This document shows, piece after piece, positions 35,578 to 47,400 of a stretch of 64,000 bases of DNA (within the stretch, counting starts at the first letter, position 1; each line of letters begins with the position of its first letter). The notes under the pieces were generated by a model that saw nothing but the letters and a program-made list of their open reading frames with translations, ran no database searches and was not told the DNA's origin. The position numbers and the translations under genes were made by a program. The DNA is from Streptomyces sp. HUAS ZL42 (GTDB lineage Bacteria > Actinomycetota > Actinomycetes > Streptomycetales > Streptomycetaceae): NCBI RefSeq assembly GCF_040782645.1, contig NZ_CP160403.1, forward strand, positions 5,801,001-5,865,000, in the 5' to 3' direction.

Positions 35578-35994
35578 TCAGTCGCGAGGGCCGTCGTGGA
35601 CGTTGTGCTGGCTCAGTTCCACCGCGAACCGGGCCGCCGTCACGAAATCGGCGTCGTCATGAAGGACTACGAGTCCGTGATGGGCCGCCGTTGCGCAGAT
35701 CTGCAGGTCGACGGCCGAGAGGGACCGGTGTGCTCCCTGGTCCGCCGCGCGCTGCTGGAAGGCTCCGATCCAATGACCGGCGGTCTTGGGTAGGGATACG
35801 TCGTCGTAGAGATCGGCGAACATGTCGCTGAATGCCCTGTATTCCTTGGAATCACGCGCGGACCGGAGGAACTCGGCTCGCTGCGGATAGCACGAGAGGG
35901 CATCTCCGTCCATGACTACCGGTCGCCACATCTCATACAGGTCGCGGTCCCTGAGCAGGCGCCACAGCGCCGACGAGTCGAGCAGGTAACGCAT
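35578..35994 (-). CDS. vapC: VapC-type PIN domain toxin ribonuclease
   Basis: A 138-residue PIN domain protein. The acidic residues expected at the metal site are visible: D6 (LLDSSALWRL), E41 (QRAEFLRSAR), D96 (LSAVDLQICATA) and D113/D114 (LHDDADF). VapC toxins are Mg-dependent endoribonucleases that usually cut tRNA or rRNA. ATG 35994 overlaps the antitoxin stop by one base (TGATG), so synthesis is coupled. A long in-frame opening to 36240 is antitoxin DNA in another frame and is not coding. It lies directly downstream of, and convergent with, ssrA. Confidence 0.88.
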   Translation of the reverse strand: MRYLLDSSALWRLLRDRDLYEMWRPVVMDGDALSCYPQRAEFLRSARDSKEYRAFSDMFADLYDDVSLPKTAGHWIGAFQQRAADQGAHRSLSAVDLQICATAAHHGLVVLHDDADFVTAARFAVELSQHNVHDGPRD

Positions 35995-36218
35995 CACCGA
36001 CGAGCCGCGTCCTTGTCCGCTCGATGTGCCTGTTCGGCCCCCTCGACGTCCCAGTCCTGGGCCATCTCGAAGTACTTGTCGTATGCGGCGGCGCGAGCCA
36101 GTCGCTTGTTGTACGCCTCCAGCGCCGCCGCCACTGCGGCGGTCTTGGTCCGGTGGCCGCCCAGGCGCTTGGCTGTTTCCAGGGCTTCGTCGTCGATATC
36201 GATGTGGGTGAGCGACAT
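35994..36218 (-). CDS. vapB: VapB-type antitoxin
   Basis: A 74-residue antitoxin. The N-terminal part (MSLTHIDIDDEALETAKRLG, then HRTKTAAVAAALEAYNKRLA) has the strand-helix-helix pattern of the VapB/ribbon-helix-helix group. The C-terminal half is acidic and helical, suited to wrapping around VapC. AGGAGG lies six bases before ATG 36218. The pair is preceded by a large inverted repeat (36233-36273), which fits autoregulation by the VapBC complex. Confidence 0.88.
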   Translation of the reverse strand: MSLTHIDIDDEALETAKRLGGHRTKTAAVAAALEAYNKRLARAAAYDKYFEMAQDWDVEGAEQAHRADKDAARR

Positions 36219-36232
36219 CGGGACCCTCCTGG

Positions 36233-36273
36233 ATGTACATGATTACCTATCGAGAGAGGTAATCATTGTACAT
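36233..36273 (-). promoter_or_regulatory. vapBC operator, large inverted repeat
   Basis: ATGTACATGATTACCT (36233-36248) is mirrored by AGGTAATCATTGTACAT (36257-36273). The arms match except for a single inserted base. The AT-rich palindrome stands out in this genome, lies 14 bp upstream of vapB and overlaps where its promoter must be. TTGACC near 36285-36290 on the minus strand is a possible -35. Confidence 0.75.
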
Positions 36274-36402
36274 CGCTGCGGAAGGTCAAGCTGGCCGTCT
36301 TGCCGATATCAGACGGTATGAGGCCCACGCGCCCGCTGCTCCCGTTGCTGAAATTGTGCGCCTCTGATGCCCCAGGGGTGTTTTGCGCAGAGTAATTCAC
36401 TC

Positions 36403-36431
36403 TTGACGGAAGGTAAGGGTGAGGTTTGAAT
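36403..36431 (+). promoter_or_regulatory. Promoter candidate for the RHS companion gene
   Basis: TTGACG (36403-36408) and TTGAAT (36426-36431) with a 17-bp spacer, about 45 bp before the GTG at 36477. The region 36274-36476 is clearly lower in GC than its surroundings and contains no gene I can support. Confidence 0.5.
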
Positions 36432-38538
36432 GTGATCACTTTTTTGAAGAACTTGTGACTCTGGGGGCGGGGTTCTGTGCCGATCGGTGGGGGCAGCAGA
36501 GGCGCGGCAGGCCGTCGCCGTGACAGGCGCTGCAAGAGGAGAAGGGCTACGGCGGCGTCGTTCGCCGTGCTGGTGGCAATGCTGGCGGTGCCTGCTCAGC
36601 AGGCGTCTGCCGCGGTTGCGGAGTCGGGTTCCGCGTCGTTGTCCGAGGGGCAGAAGGCGCTGGCCGAGGCAGAGCAGTCCGGTCAGCGCGTGGAGGTGAC
36701 CGGGGAGCGTACGGACCGGACCACGCTCTATGCCAATCCCGACGGGTTCACCTTCACACTGGAGCAGTCGGTGGTTCCGGTGCGCGTGGCCAAGCCGGGC
36801 GGCGGTTGGCAGGCGCCGGACGCGACTCTGGAGAAGCGTTCCGACGGATCGGTGGGTCCCAAGGCCGCCGCCGTGTCGATCGCCTTCTCGGCGGGCGGCG
36901 GCAAGACGCCCCTGGCCCGGATCGAGGATCAGGGCAAGTCGCTGGAGCTGCGGTGGCCGGGCGCGCTTCCGGCACCGCAGTTGGACGGCCCCAGTGCCGT
37001 GTACGGCGATGTGCTGCCGGGTGTCGATCTGAAGGTGACCGCGACGCCGGAAAGCTTCCAGCAGGTGTTCGTCGTGAAGACGCCTGAGGCTGCGGCGAAC
37101 GCCAAGCTGAAGAAGCTGACCTTCGGGCTCAAAGCCCAGGGTTTGGACGTTCGTGAGGGCGCGGCAGGCAATCTCGTGGCCGTCGACGACAGTGGCCGTT
37201 CGGTGTTCAAGGCGCCGCCCGCACGGATGTGGAATTCGGCGGGTGAGGCGTCGGAGACGTCCGGGACGCAGACGCAGCTGGTGCGGACGGAGGCGCTCGA
37301 CGCGGGCGCGACGGAGTCTTCCGACCCCGCCGAGGTGGCGCCGTCCGGTTCGGGTCTGGAGCCCGGGCAGGGCGACAAGGTTGCCAAGATGGATGTAACC
37401 GTCACCAAGGACTCGCTGTCGGTGGTCCCGGACACGGCGATGCTCGCCAAAACCGAGGCCTCAGCGTTCCCCCTCTTCATCGACCCGACGGTGACGTGGG
37501 GTGAGTCTGAGCGGACGCTGCTGCGCAGTGACGGTTATGAGTCCTACGGCTGGAGCAACGGTGACGACGACCAGGGCAAGGGCGCGGGCAAGTGCGGGAC
37601 CTGGAACGGCTATTACTGCGGTCCCGGGTATGTGCAGAAGCTGTACTTCGAGTTCTCGCCGGACAGCCTGAAGGGCAAGCGCGTCCTGGATGCGACGTTC
37701 CGGGTGACGGAGCCGTGGGCGTTCCAGTGCGACCCGCGGTGGGTGGATCTGGTCCGCACCAACAACATCTCGTCCTCCACCACGTGGTCGTCCCGGCCGA
37801 CGGAGCTGGACTGGATGGTGGACCGGTACATCTCGGCCGGACGCGGCTCGCTGTGCGATCCGGACTCGCCGGACGCGCCGATCGAGTTCAACGACAACCC
37901 GGAGGAGACGAACGAGAACCTGACGCCGACGGTGCGGGATTTCGCGGCGGGGAAATTTTCCCGGCTGACGTTGGAGATCCGGGCGCACGACGAGTCGGAC
38001 ACCTCGGCGTGGAAGCGGTTCAAGAACGACGCCGTGCTCGCCGTGAAGTACGTGGGCATGCCGGACACGCCCACTGAGGTTGGTGTGGTCGCGGGCTCTT
38101 CCTACGTGTGCTCGGCCAACTCGGCCGTCCCGAACGTCGTATCTGACCCGACGCCGCTGGTGCAGGGCAAGCCGCGCACCATGTCCGGTGGTTCGGTGGG
38201 TGCCAGCCTGCGGATCCGTTGGCGTACGGAGAAGTACGAGGCCTCGACCTCGACCTGGACGGTCGCCCACACCGACATCGACAGCCCGACCTCGGGTTAT
38301 GTCGGGAACCTGGTCAAGCAGTCGCGGAGCCTGCCGACACTGCAGGAGGGCGTGCTGTACCGGCTGATGGCGCTGACGCTGTCGTACTACGAGGACGGCA
38401 GCAACCGGCTGAACTCCGGCTACAGCACACCCTGTTACTTCAAGGTCGACCCGACCGCGCCCAAGGCGCCGCAGGTGACCTTCGGTTCCCCGTACACAGA
38501 GTGCACGACTAACGACTGCGTGGCTCACGGCGGACCTA

Positions 38539-39681
38539 CTGATCTCTTCGGACTGTTGTCGGATGCTGATCCCTGCGGTAGGCCGGTGGTATGCGGTACG
38601 CGCAGGGCGGTGGGCTGACCGCCGAGCGGCGGAAGTTTCGTGAGCGGATCCGGTACCAGGCCGGTGAGCGGTTCGCACGCAGTGAGAGAACCGCGGTGAT
38701 CGCGAGGGATCTGCGGGTGAGTGAGCGGTCGGTGGAGCGCTGGCGTCGTGCCTGGCAGGAGGGCGGGATGGACGCCCTCGCCTCCACGGGACCGGCCAAA
38801 CTTCCCAAGGTGTCCGACTTACAGTTCGCCGTGCTGGAGGAGGAGTTGGCCCTCGGGCCGGCCGAGCACGGCTGGGAGGACCAGCGGTGGACCCTGGCAC
38901 GGGTCAGAGCGCTGATCGCCTGGAAGTTCGGCATCGACTGCTCCTCGGCAGCCGTCTGGCGGCTGCTGCACCGGCACGGCTGGTCCTGGCAGTGCCCGGC
39001 CCGCCGCGCGCTGGAACGCGACGAGCATGCGGTCGAGCTGTGGAAGAAGGACGTGTGGCCGCAGGTGGAATGACCGCGGCGGCGCTGGGGGCCTACATCG
39101 TCTTCGAGGACGAGGCGGGGTTTTCCATGACACCGCCGCGGGCCCGCACCTGGGGCCGACGTGGGCACACGCCGGTGGTCCGGGTGCGCGGCCGCTCCTG
39201 GCGCCGCTGGTCGATCGCCGCCATGTGCTGCTACAAGCAAGGAGAAACCTCCCGGCTGATCTACCGGCCGCGCCGCCACCGCAAGCACAAGGGCAAAGGG
39301 CGCGACAGCTTCTCCTGGCGCGACTACCGCGACCTGGCGGTGCGCGCGCACCTCCAGCTCAAGGCCCCGATCGTGCTCGTCTGGGACAATCTCAATACCC
39401 ATCTCGCCGCCGGCATGCGCCAGTACGCGGACGAACACGACTGGCTCACCATCGTCCAACTTCCCTCTTATGCACCGGACTTGAATCCGGCGGAAGGCGT
39501 CTGGTCGCTGTTACGGCGCGGCCCGCTGGCCAACACCGCATTCACCGACGACGACCACCTCGAACGCACCCTCCGCCGCGGACTTCGCCATATCCAGTTA
39601 CGGCACGACCTCATCGACGGCTGCCTTGCCGGCACCGGACTCAGCCTCACCCACCACCCGACAACAATCCGAGGAAATCAG
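38539..39681 (+). mobile_element. IS630-family insertion sequence, 1143 bp
   Basis: The ends are imperfect inverted repeats of about 27 bp: left CTGATCTCTTCGGACTGTTG onward from 38539, right its mirror ending at 39681, with four mismatches. Both sides are flanked by TA (38537-38538 and 39682-39683), the target duplication characteristic of the IS630/Tc1/mariner superfamily. The element carries two overlapping transposase frames. The excision product would restore the host gene. Confidence 0.92.
38591..39073 (+). CDS. IS630 transposase, HTH part (orfA)
   Basis: A 160-residue N-terminal transposase segment with a helix-turn-helix (AVIARDLRVSERSVERWRRA) and a second winged-helix region (WTLARVRALIAWKFG, then AAVWRLLHRHGWSWQ). 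These bind the terminal repeats. It ends at TGA 39071-39073, which overlaps the ATG of the catalytic frame (ATGA). The two parts may be joined by frameshifting or made separately by coupled translation. It contains a TTA leucine codon at 38819-38821. Confidence 0.85.
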   Translation: MRYAQGGGLTAERRKFRERIRYQAGERFARSERTAVIARDLRVSERSVERWRRAWQEGGMDALASTGPAKLPKVSDLQFAVLEEELALGPAEHGWEDQRWTLARVRALIAWKFGIDCSSAAVWRLLHRHGWSWQCPARRALERDEHAVELWKKDVWPQVE

Positions 39682-39684
39682 TAA
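39070..39684 (+). CDS. IS630 transposase, DDE catalytic part (orfB)
   Basis: A 204-residue DDE domain. The catalytic acids are visible in FEDEAGFS, in VWDNLNTH and in LNPAEGVWSLL, so the active site looks intact. The start at ATG 39070 overlaps the orfA stop. The stop TAA (39682-39684) is formed by the flanking TA target duplication plus one host base, so the element ends without its own stop codon. TTA codons occur at 39511-39513 and 39598-39600, so full translation may need the bldA tRNA. Confidence 0.87.
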   Translation: MTAAALGAYIVFEDEAGFSMTPPRARTWGRRGHTPVVRVRGRSWRRWSIAAMCCYKQGETSRLIYRPRRHRKHKGKGRDSFSWRDYRDLAVRAHLQLKAPIVLVWDNLNTHLAAGMRQYADEHDWLTIVQLPSYAPDLNPAEGVWSLLRRGPLANTAFTDDDHLERTLRRGLRHIQLRHDLIDGCLAGTGLSLTHHPTTIRGNQ

Positions 39685-41437
39685 CGAGCCGGGCGCGTTC
39701 ACTTTCGCACCGGCGACAGGGGACACGAACATCGTTGCCTACCAGTACAAACTGTCCATGGGGGACGCGTGGTCGGCAGACCTGACCGGCTCGACGCCGA
39801 CGGTCACGATCACACCCGATCACGCGGGAACGCATCGCCTGTATGCGCGGGCCAAGGACAGCGTCGGCCGCTACGGTGCGGAGTGGGTGGTCGATTTCCT
39901 CGTCGCCGCGGGCGCGGGCCCGGTGGGCCGGTGGCACTTCGACGAGGCGAGCGGCGCCGCAGTGGACTCCGCGACCGAGGACGGGGCGGACGATGCGGTG
40001 CTGAGCGGCGGAGCTGTGCGTGACGAACGTGGTCGCCGTGGAAAGATCACCCACGATGCGCACGGCGTGCCGCTGAAGGACTCGGTCACGGACAAGGGTA
40101 TGGCGCTGAACGGTACCAGCGGCTACGCGGCAACCAGCGGGCCAATTTTGGAGACGCGCTCGGCCTTCACCCTCGCCGCATGGGTGCGGCTGGAGCGAGA
40201 CGACCGCAGCGCAGCGGTGCTGTCGACGAAGGACAGCGTCAGCAGCCCGTTCCTCCTGGAGTACGAGGCCAATAAGAAAACCTGGTTCTTCGGCATCCGT
40301 AAGCCGGGCGCAACCGACTGGTACTACGGCCAGTTCGCGGCCTTCCCGGCACAGGTCGGCGTATGGACGCACCTGGCCGGTACCTACGAGCCGGCGACTG
40401 GCAAGCTCATGTTGTACGTGGACGGCCGCATGCAGTACCAGGGGCAGACCGTGCAGGGTTCGTATCCCTCGACCGCGCCGCTGGACTTCGGCCGCCACCA
40501 GTTCAGCACCGGTCCCAACGCGTACTTCCAGGGCTCGATCGACGAGGTCGCCGTCTGGCAGCGCGTGCTGAGCGTGCAGGACATCCGCGATGAGGCCCAG
40601 CTGCTCACCTCCGAGGGGTTCGCGGGTGCCGAACTGGTCGCGGATTGGTCGGCGGACCTGGGCAGCGGCACCACCATTGCGGATACCACGTCCGGTTACG
40701 GCAAGACCCTGACCCTGGCCGACGGGGCATCGCTGGACGGTGACGCAATCGTGCTGGACGGTGTGGATGATGCGGCGAGCGCACCGGGGCCGCTGGTGTA
40801 CGAGCACGGTGCCTTCACCGTGTCCACCCTGGTGCAGCTGGACGGGGCGAAACTCGCAGCCAAAGACGTCGGTTACACCGGCCAGGTCCTTGGCCAGCGC
40901 ACCGGGGACGGCTCGTCCTGGGGCTTCTGGTACGAGCTGACAGATAAGCCATCCGTATGGGACCCGGAGGCCCTGGAGGAGCGGACCGTGCTGGTCGGCA
41001 CCTGGCACTTCGGGCGCCTGAACAACGACGGCACCTTCGACTCCGTGGTCTCCGACGAAGTCGCCGCGGTGGACAGCCCGGTCCGGCTCACCGGCATCTA
41101 CGACCCGCTAACCGGGACCATCAGCCTCTACTTGGGCCACAACCAGAAGGGCGCCAACAAGGCATACACCGTCAAGCTCGGCTCCGGTGACTTCACCGTC
41201 GGCAAGGGCTTCACCAACAGCACCTGGCAGCACTATCTACCGGCACGGGTCAACGAGATGCGCGTCTGGGCCGGCGCGATGGCCAGCAGTGAACAGATCG
41301 ACGAGACCGTGGGCGACTGATGGGTAGGGGTGAAGGCAGCCACGGACGTGGCTGTTCTCGCCCCTGGTGGGCGGCGGACGTGAGGTCCGCGGACGACTGG
41401 CGGGCTCTTCTTATGGGACTGGGTGGGGACGAAAGCG

Positions 41438-44400
41438 ATGGTCTTTGGCATAGGCACCTCAAGACGGCATCGAGATGTCGCACGGCTCCGCGACGGCCGA
41501 CTGCTGGTGCAGTCGCTGGCACTGGCGCTTGTCGTACCCCTGGGGGCGGCACAGGTGGCGCAGGCTGTGGAGTCTGGCGGCCTGGGCCGACCTAACGTGC
41601 CCAAGTCCCGGGTGAGCAAGGTTGAGGAGTTCGACGGTCCCGGCGCGAAGAAAGCCCGGCAGCAGGTCGCCCAGGACCAGAAGGTCAACAAGGATCAGGC
41701 CGATCGGGCTCGGTTCGAGCAGAAGGCGTCCTGGCCTGGGAAGGGCGAGGCCACGCTCGGTCTCGCCGTCGGCAAGGAGGCCGACGCAAAGCCGAGCGGC
41801 GTCCCGGTCACGATCGCACCGCCCTCCAGCGACAAGGCCGCAGCAGGCGGCAAGGCACGCATCACCGTGCTGGATCAGAAGGCTGCCCGCGCGGCAGGCA
41901 TCACGGGCGTACTGATGACCGCCGAGGCGGACACTGCAGGCAACGCCGAAGTGAGCGTCGACTACAGCGGCTTCGCCTCCGTCGTCGGTGGCGGTTGGTC
42001 CCAGCGGCTGCGCGTGGTGCAACTGCCGGCCTGTGCCCTTACGACTCCCCAGAAGGCCGAGTGCCGTACCCAGCGTCCGCTCCCGTCAGACAACGACATC
42101 GCGCACCAGTCGGTCTCGGCGAAGGTGCGTCTCGCCGAGTCTGTGGCTGGTCCGTCCTCGCAGCTCATGCGGGCAGCGGACGGCACCTCGACCGCGACAG
42201 TGCTTGCCGTCACCGCCGCAGCGGCCGGCTCCGGGGAGTCGCCCAACGGCAGCGGTGACTACTCGGCCACTCCCCTGGCGGAGTCCTCGTCTTGGCAGGC
42301 GGGTGGCAGTTCGGGCGCGTTCACGTGGTCGTATGAATTCACGATGCCGCCTGCGGCCGCAGGGCCGGTTCCGCCTCTTTCGCTGTCGTATGACTCGGGC
42401 AGCGTCGACGGCCGCACCGCCACGACCAACAACCAGGGCACATCGGTCGGTGAAGGCTTCGCGCTCACCGAGTCCTACGTCGAACGCAGCTACGGCTCGT
42501 GTGACGACGACGGCCAGACCGACAAGTTCGACCTGTGCTGGAAGTACGACAACGCGCGCCTGGTGCTGAACGGCAAGTCCACCCGGCTGGTCAAGGACGA
42601 CGACGATGGCCAGTGGCGGCTGGAGAACGACGACGCCTCCAAGGTGACGCGGTCCACCGGCGCGGACAACGGCGACGACAACGGTGAGTACTGGACCGTC
42701 ATCACTGGCGACGGTACCAAGTACGTGTTCGGTCTCAACAAGCTGGACGGCGCGGACACGCAGCGCACGAACTCCGTCTCCACAGTGCCGGTGTTCGGTG
42801 ACGACGCGGGCGAGCCCGGCTATTCCGGCGGTGACACCTTCGGCGACCGTGCTCTCACCCAGGCCTGGCGATGGAACCTCGACTACGTCGAGGACACCAG
42901 CGGCAACGCAGCCACCTACTGGTACGTGAAGGAATCGAACTACTACAAGAAGAACAAGTCCGAGACGGCCAACGCCTCCTATACCCGCGGCGGCTACGTC
43001 GACCGCATCGAGTACGGCCTTCGCAAGGGCGCCCTGTTCACAGACAAGGCGGACGCGAAGGTCACCTTCGGTTACGCCGAGCGCTGCACCGCCTCGGACT
43101 GCTCCAGCCTGACCAAGGACACCGCCGACAACTGGCCGGACGTTCCCTTTGACGCGATCTGCTTCAGCGGCGACACCGAGTGCAACGCGGCCGGCCCGTC
43201 CTTCTTCTCCCGCAAGCGCCTGACCGGGATCGACACCTTCTCGTACAACGCCACCAGCGGTGCCTACGACGCGGTGGACTCCTGGGACTTGGTCGAGCAG
43301 TACCTGGATGGCGGCGACATCGGCGACAGCTCCGACCAGGTGCTGACGCTGAAGTCGCTCAAGCGGACCGCCAAGGCGGCCGCCACGAGCATCGCGCTGA
43401 ACCCGATCTCGTTCACGTACCACATGCGGCCCAACCGCGTTGACGCCACGGACAACATTCTGCCCCTGACTCGGCCGCGGATCTCCACCGTCACCTCCGA
43501 GACGGGTGCGATCACCACGGTGACGCTGTCGGGGGAGGAATGCGTGCGAAGCGAGGTCCTGGGGGCGGCCCCGGACACCAACACTCGCTCCTGCTATCCG
43601 CAGTTCTGGCACATCAACGGTGCCGAGGACGCTTCGATCGACTGGTTCCACAAGTACCGGGTGCTGGCTGTGACGGTCTCCGACCCCGCCTCCTCGAACG
43701 AGGCGGTCGAGCACGCCTACTCCTACAGCGGTGCGGCCTGGCACTTCAGCGACGACCTCTTCACGCCGAAGGATGAGCGGACCTGGTCGGACTGGCGCGG
43801 CTACCGACAGGTCACGGCGTGGACCGGGGCGACGGACGTGACCCGCTCCAAGGCAGTCTCCCTCTACCTGCAGGGTATGGACGGTGACAAGAACAAAGAC
43901 GGCACCACCAAGTCCGTCTCCGTCGATGCCCTGTCGGCGCCGGCCCTTGGAGTGGCTTCCCTCGCCGACAGCAACCAGTACGCGGGGCAACTGCGTGAAC
44001 AAGTCACCTACGACGGTTCCACTGCGATCTCCGCGACGGTGAACGACCCCTGGTCCCAGGAGACAGCCCGGCAGACTGCGCCCGGCGCCGGCGATCATGT
44101 CGCCCGCTACGTCCGCACCCAGAAAGTGCACGACTACACCTACCTGACCGCATCCCAGACGTGGCGCGAGCGACTGACGAGCACGTCCTTCGACAGCTAC
44201 GGGATGCCCATCACGGTCGACGACTCCGGGCAGGTCGGTAAGGGATCGGACGAGACCTGCACCCGGACCTGGTACGCCCGCAACGCCGACCTCGGCCTCA
44301 CCAGCCTGGTCTCCCGCACCCGCACGGTCGCCCGCAGCTGCGCGACCGCAGACACCTCGCTCACCCTGCCCGCGACCATGGACCCGGCCAACCCCACGCG

Positions 44401-47400
44401 AGGCGACGTACTCGGTGACGTCGGCACGGTTTACGACACCGTGAACGCCACGACCTGGTCTGCGACCCAGAAGCCCACTAAAGGTCAGGTGACCTGGACC
44501 AGCCGCGCCACCGGCTACGCCTCCACTGCGGACCTCAACGGTGAACGGCTCCCGGCCGGCTGGCAAAAGGTCTCCGCCACCACTTACGACAGCCTGGGCC
44601 GTCCCCTGAGCGTCAGCGATGCGTCCGGGAACCCTCCCACCTCCATCGCCTACACTCCCGTCGACGCGGGGCCGCTCACCCGGACCATCACCACCGACCC
44701 CAAGCAGTACAAGTCGGTCAGCTTCCTCGACCCGCGTCGCGGCCTGCCCTTGCGGAGTTACGACGTCAACTCGAAGAAGACCGAGCTGACCTACGACGCC
44801 CTTGGCCGGTTGACCCAGGTGTGGCTGCCGAACCGCCTGAGCGGCAGCCAGGCCCCGAACATGAAGTTTGCGTACCACCTGGACAACACCATGCCGTCGT
44901 GGGTGTCGTCCTCGACGTTGAAGAGGGACGGCGAGACCTACAACACCACCTACGCGCTCTATGACTCGCTCCTGCGCACCCTGCAGACCCAGTCGCCGAC
45001 ACCGCAGGGCGGCCGCCTGTTGACGGACACGCGCTACGACACGCGCGGTCTGGCGTACGAGACGTACGCCGACATCTTCGACACCACCAGCACGCCCAAC
45101 GGCACGTACACGCGGGCCGAGTACGGAGAGGCTCCGACCCAGACCGGGACGGAGTTCGACGGCGCAGGCCGCCCCACGACCAGCAGCCTGTACGTGTACG
45201 GCGTCAAGAAGTGGACCACCACCACCAGCTACACCGGTGACTCCGTCGCGACGACTGCCCTCGACGGCGGCTCGGCCCAGCGCCTGATCACCGACGTCCG
45301 AGGGCAGACTACGGAGACCCGCGAGTACTCGAGCGTGAGCCCGGCCGATGCTGCCTTCGGCACCAGCCCTGGCGCCTCGTACGCATCCACGAAGTTCACC
45401 TACGCCCTGGACGGCCAGCAGGACACGATCACCGGACCGGATGGCGCCAAGTGGTCGTACGTTTATGACTTGTTCGGCCGCCAGGCCAGGGCCAGCGATC
45501 CGGACAAGGGAACAACAGCCACCGAGTACGACGTCCTGGACCGTCCCGTTAAAACCACGGATTCCCGAGGCACATCGGTCCTGACCGGGTACGACGAGCT
45601 GGGCCGGATCACCGGCACCTGGAACGGGTCGACGACGGAGGCCAACCAGCTCACCGGTTACGTCTACGACACCCTTCTCAAGGGCCTGCCCACCTCTTCC
45701 ACCCGTTACGTGGGCGGCAAGGCGGGCGCGGCGTACACGCAGGCTGTCACGGCCTACGACAATCTGAACCGACCCACGGGCAGCCAGTTGCAGCTGCCCG
45801 ACAGCGACCCGTTCGTGAAGGCTGGCGCACCAGCCACGCTGGCGTACGAGACGTACTACAACATCGATGGCACGCAGCAGAACAACCGTGAGCCCGCCAT
45901 GGGTGGTCTGCCGTCCGAGATCATAGAATACGGATACGACGGTCTGGGAGATCTGACGTCGATCGGTGGATCGACCGGCTACTTGCTCGATGTGTCCTAT
46001 TCAGCCCTCGCGCAGCCTCAGCTGCTGACGCTGGGTACAGGCGGCAGCGGCAACAAGAGCCTCTACGTCGCCAACACCTTCGAGGAGGGCACCGGCCGCC
46101 TGACCCGCAGCCACGTCACGGACCAGACACATCCGTACATGCTGCAGGACCTCAACTACACCTACGACCAGACCGGCAATGTCACCGCGATCAGCGACCC
46201 GACCACCCTCGGCGGCACCAGTTCGGCGGACACCCAGTGCTTCGCCTACGACGGACACCAGCGCCTGATCGAGGCCTGGACCCCTGCCTCACAGAAGTGC
46301 ACCGACTCCCGGAGCGCGTCCAGCCTGTCGGGGCCGGCCCCGTACTGGACGAGCTACACGTACAACGAAGCAGGTCAGCGGACCAGCGAAACGGTCCACA
46401 AGAGCACCGGCGACACAAAGACGACCTACTGCTACACCAGCACCGCCCAACTGCACGCCCTGACCGGCATCACGACCAAGGCCGACTGCGCCAGCCCGGA
46501 GCGTGCTTACGAGTACGACAAGACAGGCAACACCTGGCACCGCCCGGGCACGTCGGGAACCCAGACCCTGGACTGGTCGCCCGAGGGCAAGCTGAGCAAG
46601 CTCACCGAGAACGGGACGTCGACCGACTACCTGTACTCCGCTGACGGCACTCTGCTGATCCGCAACACGCAGAACGGCGAGCGCGTCCTGTACGCCGGCG
46701 CTACCGAGCTCCACCTCCGCGCCAACGGCACGACCTGGGCTCAGCGCTATTACGCCGCCGGTGACATCACCGCCGCCCTCCGCTCCAACCAATCAGGCAG
46801 CAACAAGCTCACTTATCTCACCGCCGACCAGCACAACACCTCCTCGCTGGCCCTCAACCCCGACACCAACCAGACCTTTACCAAGCGCTACACCACCCCG
46901 TTCGGCGCCGACCGCGGCACGCCGCTGTACGGGCCCTGGCCCGATGACAAGGGCTTCCTCGGTAAGACGCGGGACACGGCCACAGGTCTGACCCACGTTG
47001 GCGCGCGCGAATACGACCCTGGTATCGGTCAGTTCATCAGCGTCGACCCAGTTCTTGTTCCAGGTGACGCACAGAGCCTGAACGGCTACAGCTACGCGAG
47101 CAACAACCCCGTGACTTACAGCGACCCCACGGGGCTGTACTGCGACGGCTGCAGCGTCAACAACCCTGATAGCGCCTGGCACCCGAAAAAGCACAACGGT
47201 CCCGGCTGCACCACCTCGGCCTGTTACAACAAGAGCGGCGAGCCCATTTACTCCACTGGTGGCAGCAGCAAGAGCGGCACGGCCCACACCAGCTCAAGCA
47301 CATCCCCGGGCACCGGGCGAGTCGTAGTCGCAGGCACCGTGGTTCCGACAGAAGAGGAACTCCGAGCACGCGGATACACCGGCTACGGCGACAACTCTTA

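Larger units (their letters stand above)
36477..41320 (+). pseudogene. Secreted DNRLRE/LamG-domain protein gene, split by an IS630 element
   Basis: The gene starts at GTG 36477 after a GGGG ribosome-binding site and encodes a signal peptide (RRRATAASFAVLVAMLAVPA). A beta-rich region, a DNRLRE-like domain around residues 330-540, and, after the break, two LamG-like jellyroll domains follow. At 38538 an IS630 element interrupts it, so the first part ends at 38618 after IS-encoded residues. The second part (39684-41320) lacks a start of its own. Joining 36477-38538 to 39684-41320 gives exactly 1233 codons and a smooth junction HGGPNEPGAFTFAP. Proteins of this type precede RHS toxin genes in Streptomyces and may help display or deliver them. 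The gene is presumably inactive unless the element excises. Confidence 0.85.

Noticed and set aside
36274..36476. Small genes in the lower-GC gap before the RHS companion gene
   Set aside because: Frames here have no start with a ribosome-binding site and no recognisable sequence; a promoter explains the AT-rich stretch better.
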